The position numbers and the translations under genes are program-made. Shown here piece after piece: positions 20,521-30,412 of a stretch of DNA of 31,573 nt. This DNA is from Haplomitrium mnioides (Eukaryota > Marchantiophyta > Haplomitriopsida > Calobryales). Location of the stretch: contig JBNGIS010021520.1 of the NCBI GenBank assembly GCA_049999725.1, positions 1 through 31,573 of the forward strand, written 5' to 3'. The notes under the pieces are model-generated. The model was not told the origin of the DNA and made no database searches. It saw only the letters and a list, made by a program, of their open reading frames with translations. Numbering within the stretch: position 1 is the first letter of the stretch; each line of letters opens with the position of its first letter.

Positions 20521-20673
20521 ACAATGTCATGTCTTGTTGGGATAAAGAATGAAGTTAACAATAGAATCAAGGATTTTTAGAAGTGAGGGCAATAGTTTCA
20601 GACGTTTCTTGTAAAGAGTTGCCATCAGAGCATAGATGATTGCTCAGGATTTTCCACACCATGATGGTGTGGT

Positions 20674-20985
20674 AGCAATGCTGAACAGGATCTTTGTTGA
20701 GAAGGCGGAAAGCATGTTACATATGTTGGCCAGGAGGACAAGTTCTATGATAGCATGGCTGAACAAGATTTTTGTTGAGAAGGCTGGAAGCATGGTGCAT
20801 ATGCTGGCCAGGAGGACAAATTCTGTGGTAGCATGGTTGAATAAGAACTTTATTCAAAAGGCAAAAAGCATGGTGTATATGCTGGCCTGGACGACAAGTC
20901 CTATGATTATATGGCTGAACAGGAACTTTATTGAGAAGGTTGGAAGCATAGTGCATATGCTGGCATGAAGGACAAGTTTTGGGCA
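20674..20985 (+). repeat. Four tandem 78-bp copies of an integrase motif
   Basis: Units start at 20674, 20752, 20830 and 20908, exactly 78 bp apart. Each encodes a version of WLNKIFVEKAGSMVHMLA plus a linker (ARRTSS), in one open frame. This matches the copia integrase segment around the catalytic Glu (NGVAERMNRTLVEKARSM), normally present once. After the array the frame resumes normal integrase (SFGQW, then PTNVVEGLTPW). In all four copies the expected A-E-R before the N is degraded, so the catalytic Glu is not kept. Confidence 0.92.
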
Positions 20986-21689
20986 GTGGGAGTGGCTACA
21001 GCTGAGGTATATCAGCCCCACAAATGTAGTTGAAGGGTTGACACCTTGGCAGGTATAGGGGTTCAACCTTCTGTAATGCATCTCGGAGTTTTGGCTGCAA
21101 CATGTATGTCTTGGTTCCTGTGACACTTTGCATGAAGTTGGGACCTAAGATAGTAAAGTGTATTTTTCCTTGGGTATAGTGAAGGATGGAAGGTCTATGA
21201 CTGTGCAACCTAGTTACAAGCAAAACAATCTAGTACAGGTATGTCGTTTTCAATGAGTGGGAGGTAGGGAACAGGTTGGATGCAAATCCAAGCCCTGCCC
21301 TCCCTGATGTTTTGAGAATTACTCTGGTGATGGAGAGCTGGTCAGACTTCTAGACAACAACTTGCAGAAGGTGGACAACCATCCTGGAGGAATCTGAGTA
21401 TAGTGGGAAAAGGCATTGCAATATGTGAAGAGGTCACAGAATTTCTGAAGACCGATTGTCAGGATTGGAAGATAGGAAGGTAAGTCAAAAGTTATTCTTG
21501 AGCAAGTCTTAGAGTGAACGAGCCTAAGGCAAGCCATCAAAGGGGATGATGCTAAACAGTGGGAGCAAGCTACGAAAAGATAAGTACCAATCCTTGATAC
21601 AGATTGGGACTTAGATTCTAAGAGACTTACTAGAAGGCAGGAAAATCCAGTGCAAGAGGATGTTGAAGCTCAAGTGTGGAGCTGCAGCC

Positions 21690-22260
21690 ACTTTTTACAA
21701 GGCACGCCTGGTAGCCTAGGGAAATCTGCAGAAGGAAAGTATCAAACTATCAGGAAACATTCAATCCATTGCTAACTGATCTTTGCAGCAGAAATGGACA
21801 GGGAAGTTCATCAGATGGATGTGAAGTCAGGTTTCCTGAATGAAGATCTCATGGAGAAGATCTGTATGGTGCAACCTGCAAGGTTAGAGGCACTTGATAA
21901 GGAACACAAGGTGTGTGTTTCCTTGGGAGTCTCTGCATGGACTAGAGCAGTCCTCAAGAGCATGATACAAGGAGATAGACCAGTATTGCAAAGTGATGAA
22001 TATTCTAGATGAAACATCCGATCACAACATATACTGCTCGGTGGTAAAGCGGTCTATCAACATAATCATTGTGCACATGGACGACCTGCTGTTTTTAGAG
22101 ATATTTAGGATTTGTTGTAGCATGAAGCATGGTTTGAGTACCCTTTTGAAATAGTGGACCTTGGGAGGTACACTATATCTTAGGGATACATGTGATTAGA
22201 GACAGGAATGCCAAGGCTCAATCAGCAAAAGAAGTTGCAAAGCTTGCACTTGATGCTGGT
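21690..22260 (+). pseudogene. Copia-1 reverse transcriptase remnant
   Basis: YKARLVA (21696) marks the start of the copia RT domain. VHQMDVKSGFLNEDLMEKI then MVQPA (21794-21890) is the catalytic block VHQMDVKTAFLNG, with its Asp present. HMDDLLF at 22074 is the YVDD active-site box with Tyr-Val changed to His-Met, both Asp retained. DLGRY (near 22160) is the following DLGEL/H motif. Frames change at least twice and stops are present, for example after YKARLVA. RT would copy element RNA to DNA; this one is dead. Confidence 0.85.
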
Positions 22261-22399
22261 TGCTAACTGTCAAAAAGGTACCTGAGGGGTACAAGGGATC
22301 TGGGCATCATCTGGTATGATGATAAATGGATCAAGTGTACTAGGAACATTCATGAAGATTGGAGAGGAGATCCAATGTTAGACATGTGTGCACTATGGG

Positions 22400-22800
22400 A
22401 GATGACTATCTCCTGGAGCAGTAAAATGCAAACAACCACCACCATTTCATCGACAAGAGTACAAGGCATTGCCAAATGCCCATGAGGAAGCTGAGTACAT
22501 GGCATTGCCAAATGCCTGTAAGAAAGCTGCATGGATTCGCAGGTTGCTTGATTGGATTCAAGCAAGCGACACATTTTTTTTATGTGACAACCTTGGATGC
22601 ATGGAACTGGCATCAACCCAATTTAACATCCAAAAGAAAGACACATTCACTTCCAGTACCACTTCATACCTGCATGGAAATAAGGTGGAATTGGAGTATT
22701 GTGTGACAATGGAGATGACAGCTGACGTTCTCACCGAAGCGTTGCCCCAAAGAAGACACTTCAAGATGATCAAACATGGGGATCTACAGCAACATGAAAT
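22400..22800 (+). pseudogene. Copia-1 RNase H remnant
   Basis: ISWSSKMQ (about 22410) and, in the frame of 22469, EAEYMALPNACKKAAWIRRL then CDNLGCMELAS and ADVLTEALPQRRHFKM follow copia RNase H to its C-terminus (SAISWSSKRQ, EAEYMALA, CDNQSAI, ADILTKALP). A 36-bp tandem duplication sits at the EAEY motif (22457-22528). From 22469 the frame is open to 22849, past the presumed end and into the LTR. Confidence 0.85.
22457..22528 (+). repeat. 36-bp tandem duplication in RNase H
   Basis: gagtacaaggcattgcca at 22457 and gagtacatggcattgcca at 22493 start two 36-bp units (12 codons each: EYKALPNAHEEA, EYMALPNACKKA). In intact copia elements this motif is single. Confidence 0.9.
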
Positions 22801-22809
22801 AAGTGGGAG
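22796..22809 (+). other. Copia-1 polypurine tract
   Basis: The purine-rich run gaaataagtgggag lies immediately before tgttgg of the right LTR. Confidence 0.65.
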
Positions 22810-23698
22810 TGTTGGAATTGTATCTTTGCTACTGTATATACATGATAACTAACATATTGTTAGTTATAACTAGGATATCTAATTATTCTAGTTAGTTTGG
22901 TTATATTCTTAAGGCCTGCCACATGCTAGCAACATAGGCCTTTCCATTAAGTGACAAATTTGTCACTTAGAAGACTTTGAGGAGAATCACAGTTTTTTTA
23001 TGCACATCTCCATAATCATGTTTGTAATCACGGAGGTGATCAAGGCTGCATTTGCGGTGTAACGTAGGAGGAAAATCCCTCCTTGTATATTTAATCAAGG
23101 CTCCCCCCATTGGGAAGAATCCTCAATGCAAACCATTTTCTAGTTGACATTCTTCTTCTGATTCGATATCTCTAAAGGTCGCGATGCTCCTCTAGTTCAA
23201 TATCTTTGAAGGTCCCGATGCTCCTCTGGTTCAATATCTCTAAAGGTCGCGATGCTCCTCTGGTTCGATATCTCTAAAGGTCGCATCATCGCAACTTTGC
23301 TCTCTGCATTTTCCTGACATCACGTTTGGAGCGACAACAGGTTTTCTACGGGCAAATATCGAGAATCGAAGAACAAGAACCGAGTTCCCATTTTTTATTC
23401 TCCTCCAGAGTCGTTTTCGTTTTCGAGGCAAGGAAAATTGATTAGCAGGAATCAATTTTTGACGAGCAGTGTCTGGCAAAAAATGGCATCAACTTTAATC
23501 GTGATTTTTTGGCCTCCTGCATTCAATTTCAGCTGTCTCACAAAGCTGCTTTCCTGCTATTTTGCGATTTCATTTTTCTAGTGTATTGTAGCTCTGATAT
23601 TCGGCTGATGTCTCCTTCGACATTGTTTTCTTGTTAATTTCTCTCTCAACAAGCTTTCTCAACTCCTTCATGTGGATTTTTGAGTTCACTTTCTATTA
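22810..23698 (+). repeat. Copia-1 3' LTR (889 bp)
   Basis: It opens with tgttggaattg, a common copia LTR start, and aligns with 18032-18876 from base 22842. It holds the palindrome tagttataacta (22861-22872) and the 34-bp array (23166-23301). The end is placed at the last base shared with the left LTR; it reads TA where CA is expected. Confidence 0.88.
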
Positions 23699-26312
23699 AG
23701 CTCATGTTGTATTTTGCATTGCAATTTTTTGTTTTCAAGTTTTTGCTTCAAAAATACCATTATTTGATAATTACAAAAAATTTCATCAAAAAAAATAATT
23801 TCAAACCTGGAAATTGGTTTATTCAAATAACTACTATATTTTGAAAAAACTTTCACGTTCGATATTTGATTAAAAAAAGTTTTAAGAAAATATTATATTA
23901 TGGTAGCATAAAAAATAAGATAAAATATTGAAAAAACATAATAAAGTTATATAGTCATTTTTGATGTTTTCCTAAAATTTTAAGAAAAAAAAATTAAAGA
24001 TACAAATCCTAAAACATTTACAAAAAACAAATCCTAAGAAAAGATGATGTTGCAACGTATACTGACATATAAATCTCTAATCTAGTAAGAGTTGCTTTGA
24101 ACTTGTATTTATGTTCGAAATAGATAAAAACAAAAAAGAAGATCTATGCTTGCATAGACTTCAAGCTTGCACATTGTAAAACATTATGTCTTTCTTAAAA
24201 ATCAATCCCTCATGCCAAGACAAGCAAGAAATGAATCAATAGTAACATGAAAGTTACAAAAGTAATTAAAATCCATGAATAGTAATATCCAAAATAAAAT
24301 CACAACAATGACTTAGATATTAAATGATATCGCTCTTGAAGATTGCAATTGTTATAAGGACATATATATACCCCATGTAAGCAGTCCTGACCTAATCAGT
24401 TTACTCGTCCGTCTTGGAGACTCCCATGTGTATGCGTGCAGTGCTCATGCGATAACACGTTATTAGCACGAAAGGACTCTACATTTGTTTTCTTCTCTCG
24501 CATGCACTCACGCTGCACCAACATTTGGAAAAGCTCCAGCATCTGCGTACTACATTCTACCTCTGCATTGAACTCCTTTTTCCATAGTTTTGCTCTTGCA
24601 CACTTTTTGTTTTCTCTTTGGCTACTTTTCTAACAAGGTTTTCCTCTTCTCTTTGAGCATCCATCATTTTTCTTCATTTTTTTTTCTCTTGGAAAACCTC
24701 CCTGTATGAACTAGGGTGCGCTCATGCTTTGCGACCCTATCCTGCTCCTGCTTGCGTTGCTTGCTTGGCTGCTCCTGCCAACGTTGCTCACTTGGCTGCT
24801 CCTGCTTGAATTACTCTCTTTTGCTACTTTTGTCGACGCTGCTTGATTTTGCTCCAGTAGCTCACTAGTTCTGCTGCTTTACACTTTGTTTGGTGATTCT
24901 TGCTCACCCATTTTGATGCACCGTTGACCTTTGACTTGACAACATTCCACTCTTCCAGATGACGTTGCGCTCCTCATTTGACGAACTTCTTACCTTCTCT
25001 TTTCTTTGCTTGGCGGCATGCTTGCTCCATTGCTTCGCGACTCTGTGCTTATCTATGGGACACTTCGCGATTGCTTGGCTGGAGAACTTCTCTCTCTTTT
25101 TTGGTCTCAACTTGACAACATCACTCCCTACTGCGACCTCACAGCTGATCCCTTTTTTCTTTTCTTGTTGTCTTCCCTCTATTCGACAACACTGAGCAGC
25201 ATTGGCTCATTGCTCTCTTGACTTGTCAACTTTGTACATGCCCAAAGCTGACCTGCATTGTATCCTCATTGTTAGTTTTGTCTTTGTTCCTCGGCCCATG
25301 ACAAGCTGAAGATGTCTCTTTGACAACAACAACTATCAGGTCATACTCTTCATTTTCTTTCTACTTCCATTGCTAACACCTATGCTTACAAACCAGTGTT
25401 GTATCTCTTCACCATTTCCACGATTCTTTGTGAGACTTTTGCTTTCTCCACTTTCTATGTTAGAAACTGTCCATCATAGGAGACGACACCAATGTGTACA
25501 CCCACCATCCTTCGACACTGGTGTATACAAACTTCTATTGACTTCTTCTTCTCAGTTTTTGGTATTACCTTGTTGCTGGCTTAGTTCTCTAGTGTGCTAG
25601 AGCACTATCTAAGCAAAGGAGAGACCAGGCACAGATTTCATAAACCTGTGCACAAGTTTGACTCACTTGTTTATGTAGCATCAAAGACTCAGTCAGAAAC
25701 ATCTTCGGTGAAAGATACCTTCACACAGACAACTACACAAGAAGCTGCATCAATAGTCAACAAAAGAGTAACACTGCACCCTGCAACTTCCAGCTCTTTC
25801 ACTTTGTTCTCCAAAACTTCATGGTTCAAATTTCTCAACCCATTCTTTGATCATCTTTGATTGATTCTTTTCCGTTCTTTGAACAAACCTATCCCTCACA
25901 AGGGACATACTTGTTGATTCTGACATACTTCTGGCAGAGGCTACAAGCAAATCATACTAGCAAGAAACACTGACCCCTATCACCTCCATAAGCTCAAACC
26001 GTATCTGGCCATACTTGCAACTATTACCTTTTTTTTTCTCAATACAGAATCAGTAATGCATAGAAGCACAACAACAATTGAGGACTAGGCTCTGTTTTAG
26101 CTCTGAGAGGACACACAAGGAAGATCTAGGAGGACACGCTACCGGCACACCAAAAGCAATAGATACATATGAATACAGAGTTGTTCCTTCATCCATTAGC
26201 CACATCAATTTCTTATTTCATTTCTCGATGTTTATACCGATTGGCACGCAGCTAGTCAATTCTTTCCTATTTTTCATTTTAGTTTCTTGATCTTTTTGCT
26301 TAAGGAAAAAAA
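23699..26312. other. Spacer, AT-rich then CT-rich; no gene recognised
   Basis: Bases 23699-24380 are AT-rich with no coding signal. From 24380 to about 25260 the + strand is pyrimidine-rich, with imperfect 27-bp repeats at 24742, 24769 and 24796 (ctgctcctg units). Open frames in 24436-25860 have biased composition and no recognisable domain. Part of the stretch just before 26313 should be the U3 of the Copia-2 left LTR, whose start cannot be fixed because the right LTR is outside the window. Confidence 0.5.
24742..24822 (+). repeat. Three 27-bp tandem repeats
   Basis: Units beginning ctgctcctg at 24742, 24769 and 24796; the last is the most diverged. Confidence 0.7.
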
Positions 26313-26320
26313 TATAAATA
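26313..26320 (+). promoter_or_regulatory. TATA box, probable Copia-2 LTR promoter
   Basis: tataaata preceded by an A-run and followed by gg is a typical plant TATA context, about 165 bp before the gag ATG. A plausible LTR end (ttctcattcaca, CA at 26455-26456) and PBS-like ggtattctcagcaa (26457-26470) lie between. The LTR cannot be confirmed without its partner. Confidence 0.5.
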
Positions 26321-26479
26321 GGTACAAGGGTCCGTGGTCGACCGAAAATCAAAGTCGATCACCAATCTATACCAAGTACAAACAATTGCAGCCCTGACCC
26401 AACAGTTTCATTTGCCAAAAATTCTAGTTCACCTTTCTCATTCACAGGTATTCTCAGCAAGATATAGAACAGATCCACA

Positions 26480-27226
26480 ATGACATCTGTGGAATCTCTA
26501 AAATTCCAGGCTCTGAAATTGGATGGCTCCAACTAATGTTCTTGGTCACTAGACGTTACAACTTATTTAACATCCAAGGCTATTTGTGAAGTCATAAACA
26601 CGGACGACAACATCACCCCATGTGATGCAGCAAGAGCCCTCATCCTGATCAGACACCACATGGTAGAACCCTTGAGACTTCAATACCTGAACTATCACAG
26701 TCCCCATCTACTATAGGAAGAACTAAAACTCATATTCAACCATTTGACAAGCATATCATTCCCTACAGCGAGACATGATTGGATTAACCTACAAGTTCAG
26801 GACCACATGTCCATCGTCAACTACAACAACAAACTATTTCGCATTGTCTCACGACTAGTAATCTACGGTCACCCTGTGACAGATGAAGAACAAATAGAGA
26901 AAACTCTATCAAGTTTTCCTATGAGCAACTTCATTTTGGCATCACAATATCGCAATATGTGATTCACTCGATACTCTAAACTCATAGCATACATGCTACT
27001 TGTTGAAAAGCATCAACTACTCCACGTGGAAAATGCAAAGAAAAGACCCCCAAGGTCTGCCACTCCTCATCAGAACCTTGAATCACACTTTACAAGGACC
27101 AGTCTTTACCCCCACTCCAGGAATAGACATTCTTCCAGAGGAAGAGGAAGGGGTAATCCCAGATTCAGGGGGAGTTATAACCGCCCGACCAATAGTCAAC
27201 CTCCGAATCCTAATAGCAAGGATTGA
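26480..27226 (+). pseudogene. Copia-2 gag
   Basis: From ATG 26480 the frame reads MTSVESLKFQALKLDGSN, stop (26534), CSWSLDVTTYL, and later RHDWINLQVQDHMSIVNYNN then KLFRIVSRL. This is the UBN2-type capsid of plant copia elements (FRIVSQL, YSELIACLL). Stops at 26714 (in place of Trp) and 26960 break it. The C-terminal part is Arg/Gly-rich (SRGRGRGNPRFRGSYNRP), an RNA-binding tail. The frame continues past 27226 into the zinc knuckle. Gag would form the particle that packages element RNA. Confidence 0.88.
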
Positions 27227-27316
27227 CATTCCAACTGTCGCATATCGACGACACCAGAAAACGCTTCATAGCGGAATAATAGAAGAGGCAGACAACTCCA
27301 TAAAGGTCGGCGAAAT

Positions 27317-27685
27317 ATGTCTAATCCACACCAGCAACAAACTACATGTACTCGATGTGGCACACGTGGCCACACCCAGCCCACGTGTAGAGTACCCACG
27401 CATCTAACGCAATTATACCAACATGGTACCAGACCTCACAATCATGAAGTGCAAGGAAACTTACTGGAATTGACAGACATGGATGAATATCCACAATACA
27501 ATATATATCATGAAAGTCACATGACTTATTCATCCCTATCAAACCAAAAAAGTGAATATGAGATAACCTGCATTGCAGACAGCGGATCTTTGCACACCAT
27601 TTTGCAAGATCAAAAATACTTCTCATTGATCAATTTCCAAATGGAACAAGACTGGATATCAAATCTGCAACTTATGCACTGGTAG
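27317..27685 (+). pseudogene. Copia-2 zinc knuckle and aspartic protease
   Basis: The frame is the same as gag. CTRCGTRGHTQPTC (27344-27385) is a perfect C-X2-C-X4-H-X4-C knuckle. ADSGSLHTIL at 27575 is the protease active site (usual form DSGTTHTIL), with catalytic Asp at 27578-27580. The open stretch ends at a stop near 27685, and the rest of the protease is not clearly readable. In this family the protease cuts the Gag-Pol polyprotein. Confidence 0.88.
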
Positions 27686-27837
27686 TAACCAGAAACCTCA
27701 TCAGTTTCAAAGATATATGATAAAACGGTTTTCACATTCAAACTGGATCTTTCCAAGACATTGAAGTCCTCCATATCCTGAGTTTGATAGCAACATGCTT
27801 CGACATATGAGAAACATTCTCACTATCACCACTTGGA

Positions 27838-28734
27838 ATGTATACCACAAAAATATGCTCATATCATGTCTCCACAAAACTGGTCTCTTCATCCCTTAGA
27901 TGGCACAACCGCCTAAGGCACCTGAGCCGAAACATGTTTTACCACATAAAAAATGATAGTAAAGGCATACCTCATAATGTACATCCACTGCCATTGAATA
28001 CACCATGCTTGGCATACACACAAGGCAAAATGAGAACTACACCTTCTCACGATAAAACAACAATCACAATTCCTTGATTCATCAAGAGAATCCACGCTGA
28101 TGTTTGTGGACCCATCCACCCACCTTCGGGACCATTCAAATACTTCCTTGTCACCATTGATGCATCATCCAAATGGTCAGAAGTATCTCTTCTTTCACCA
28201 AAAAACATGGTCTTCCCAAAACTGTTGTCTCAAATCTTGAAACTCTTAGCACAATTCTCTGATTACCTAATCAGAAACCTAAGAGTGAACAACGCTGGAG
28301 AATTCTCTTCACAAACTTTTGACGTTTTCTGCACATCTGCCGACATAGATATACAATATTCAGTTCCATATGTACACTTTCAAAATAGCATAGCAGAATC
28401 TACTATCAAAAGAATACAACTCATAGCAAGACCACTACTTCTAAACTCAAATCTCCTCACCACTCCTTGGGGATATGCAGTCATGCACGTAGCATCTCTA
28501 TTGCATTACAGACCATCTGCATTTAATCAGAATTCCCCACATCAACTTGTTGTAGGAATCCTAGTAGATATATCACATCTTCACACATTTGGCTGCCTTG
28601 TACTTATCCCAATCTTAGAACCACATCAAACAAAGATAGGACCACAACAACAAAAAGGCATATATATCGGTTTTGAATCTCTTTCTATCATCCGATATCT
28701 TAAACCCTCAACCTATGATGTGTTTAAGTCTTGA
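27838..28734 (+). pseudogene. Copia-2 GAG-pre-integrase and integrase
   Basis: LRWHNRLRHLS (27897) is the GAG-pre-integrase motif. After a stop at 28075 the frame gives IHADVCGPIHPPSGPFKYF, VTIDASSKWSE, LRVNNAGEFSSQTFDVF, NSIAESTIKRIQLIARPLL and GIYIGFESLSIIRYL. These match the copia integrase core in order: first catalytic Asp (HADVCGP) and catalytic Glu (AES) are present. The second catalytic Asp, in the usual DNAGEF block, has become Asn (NNAGEF, aac). The domain is nearly full length and the best preserved of the element. The stop at 28735 falls where the connector to RT should begin. Confidence 0.93.
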
Positions 28735-29333
28735 TTCGTAGACTACCAATTCTTTGAAGAGTCTTTTCCACATCTGACACAAGAGGAAAAAGCTGCACAA
28801 CCCAAACATGAGGACAAAATAATATAGCACTAGCACTTGCCATTGGACTTCGATCAATGAAACGGACATTCCGATGTCAAAGTCAGAAGACTCCTCCATT
28901 TACAACAAACATTAATTAAAATGCCCGATGCATTTAACAATGCAGCCAATATTACCAAATCACATTAGATGTTGCTAATGCACCAACAAGACTTCAAAAA
29001 GTCGACACCCATGCCACTAATATACAACCTAAGGCAAAGCATGGCAGACCTATAGACTCAAAGAATAAGCCTAAATCATCGACATCATTGAATGTTGCAA
29101 CAGACAACAATGAAATAGCAACTGACTATTCCCATACCAGTCAAATATGGGACAGATCTCATACCCTTATGGATGATCTATTTGCATTATCTATATCACA
29201 ATCTGTAGACAAGGATATGCATGATCCCTTATCTGTACGGGAAGCACAATCAAGAACCGACTGACCCCAAGAGCAAAAAGCGATAAATTTGGAACTTGGC
29301 TCTCTCATACAACAACAAGTATTTGAATTTGTT
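28735..29333 (+). pseudogene. Copia-2 integrase-RT connector
   Basis: Frameshifted remnants follow the expected order: QEEKAAQPKHED, VRRLLHLQQTLIKMPDAF with TKSH (family wording: IIHLQ, QLPDAF, VTKSHIPA), then from 28980 in another phase APTRLQKVD, GRPIDSKNK and SQIWDRSHTLMDDLFA. One base is missing near 28970. This is the variable linker of Gag-Pol with no enzymatic role. Confidence 0.7.
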
Positions 29334-29681
29334 ATGCTAGCACTTTCAGACATACATCTGACAGATTATAGATTTATTTTTGTCCACAAATATAATGCAA
29401 AAGGTGATGTTACAAGATATAAGGCAAGATTAGTGGCCAAATGATACACTCAAATTCCTAGACGTGACTATGACCTCACACACTCACCTGTTATGGACAC
29501 TATTACTTACAGGTATATGATAGTATTTGCTATCCAACGTCATCTCATTATGCATATCATGGATGTCATCACAGCCTACTTATATGACGCTCTGGATACC
29601 CAGATTTTTATGAAAGCCCCCCAAACTCATCTCAAGGATGGCATTTCATATTAAGGGGAGAACAACCAAAGTGCATATGGA
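29334..29681 (+). pseudogene. Copia-2 reverse transcriptase, N-terminal part
   Basis: The frame (phase of 29334) reads YRFIFVHKYNAKGDVTRYKA then RLVAK, stop (29442), YTQIPRRDYDLTHSPVMDTI, MDVITAYLYDALDTQIFMKA. This covers the fingers and first palm block; the catalytic Asp of MDVITAYLY is present. After a stop at 29652 the frame reaches QSAYG (29667-29681), the counterpart of RSLYG, where the normal protein would continue LKQSG. Instead the repeat array begins. Confidence 0.88.
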
Positions 29682-30412
29682 CCTTTAGTCTCAAATGGCC
29701 CAAATATTGAGATTAGACATTTTGTCTCTTATGGCCCAAATATTGAGATTAGACCTTTTGTCTCTCATGGCTCAAATACTGAGATTAGACCTTTTGTCTC
29801 TCATGGCCTAAACTCTGAGGTTGGACCTTCTGTCCCTCATGATATGCACTAAAAAAATGGACCTTTTGTCCACAAAGATCTCAATCTGGGAAAAGGACCC
29901 TTTGTCCTCAATGACCAACAAATTAAAGGACCTTTTGCCCATAAAATGCCACAGCCAATCCAAAAAGGACCTTTAGTCTTCATGTCAAAAAGACAATACC
30001 AAATGATGGAAAGTAAGTTGCATAATGATTTCAATGGACCTTTAGTCCAGCCAGCGCACTCGCTGAGCAAGCACCATTTCAATGGAACTTTAGTCCAGAC
30101 AGCGCACTCGCTGAGCAAACAACATTCCAATGGACTTGTAGTCCAACTATCGCACTCATTGAGCAAGCAGCATTTCAAAGGACCTTTAGTCCAGCCAGCC
30201 AATTTGCTGAGCACACAACGCAACAGAGGACCTTTAGTCCCACATATATACAAGTTGCACGAGTAACAACAGAGTAGACCTTTAGTCCCCCATCATCAGA
30301 GTATACCACATGACAATGTAAAGTTGGCAAAGCATTCTATTAATGCATCTGGATCACTAATCGATGAATCATACACACAAATGGTAGTTCAAGTCCTAAG
30401 ATCAATCTTGAG
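29679..30412 (+). repeat. Short-hairpin repeat array inserted inside the RT coding region
   Basis: Fifteen copies of a 13-base inverted repeat (type ggacctttagtcc: ggac, 5-base loop, gtcc) start at 29679, 29715, 29751, 29787, 29823, 29859, 29895, 29928, 29967, 30036, 30084, 30132, 30180, 30228 and 30276. The first nine follow a 36-bp register and the last six a 48-bp register; every interval is a multiple of three. In the RT frame each encodes GP(L/F)V, giving units such as NIEIRPFVSHG and GPLVQPAHSLSKQHF. Only two stops occur in about 200 codons (29850, 30264). The repeats end near 30288; the remaining 125 bp to the resumption of RT at 30413 are not repetitive. I know of no copia RT with such an insert. 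Confidence 0.92.

Larger units (their letters stand above)
18032..23698 (+). mobile_element. Copia-1: decayed Ty1/copia LTR retrotransposon, about 5.7 kb
   Basis: Direct repeats at 18032-18876 and 22810-23698 flank gag, zinc knuckle, GAG-pre-integrase, integrase, RT and RNase H remnants in Ty1/copia order (integrase before RT). Every domain carries stops and frameshifts. The right LTR opens tgttggaattg after a purine run; the left LTR lacks the matching first 32 bp, so no target duplication can be checked. The last shared bases are ctattag/ctattaag. LTRs are roughly 94% identical in the section I compared. The element is non-functional. Confidence 0.9.

Noticed and set aside
24436-25860. Several + strand ORFs (60-88 codons) as host genes
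   Set aside because: Composition follows the pyrimidine-rich strand; no domain, no start context and no paired exon signals.
29651-29662. ttaaggggagaa just before the RT array as an internal polypurine tract or element end
   Set aside because: It lies within the RT frame upstream of the SAYG remnant; no LTR start follows it, so chance is the simpler reading.
29849-30253. Reverse-strand 134-codon ORF (WTKGPLKCC-type repeats)
   Set aside because: It is the shadow of the near-palindromic array; the repeat motif lacks stops on both strands. The + frame is continuous with the RT.
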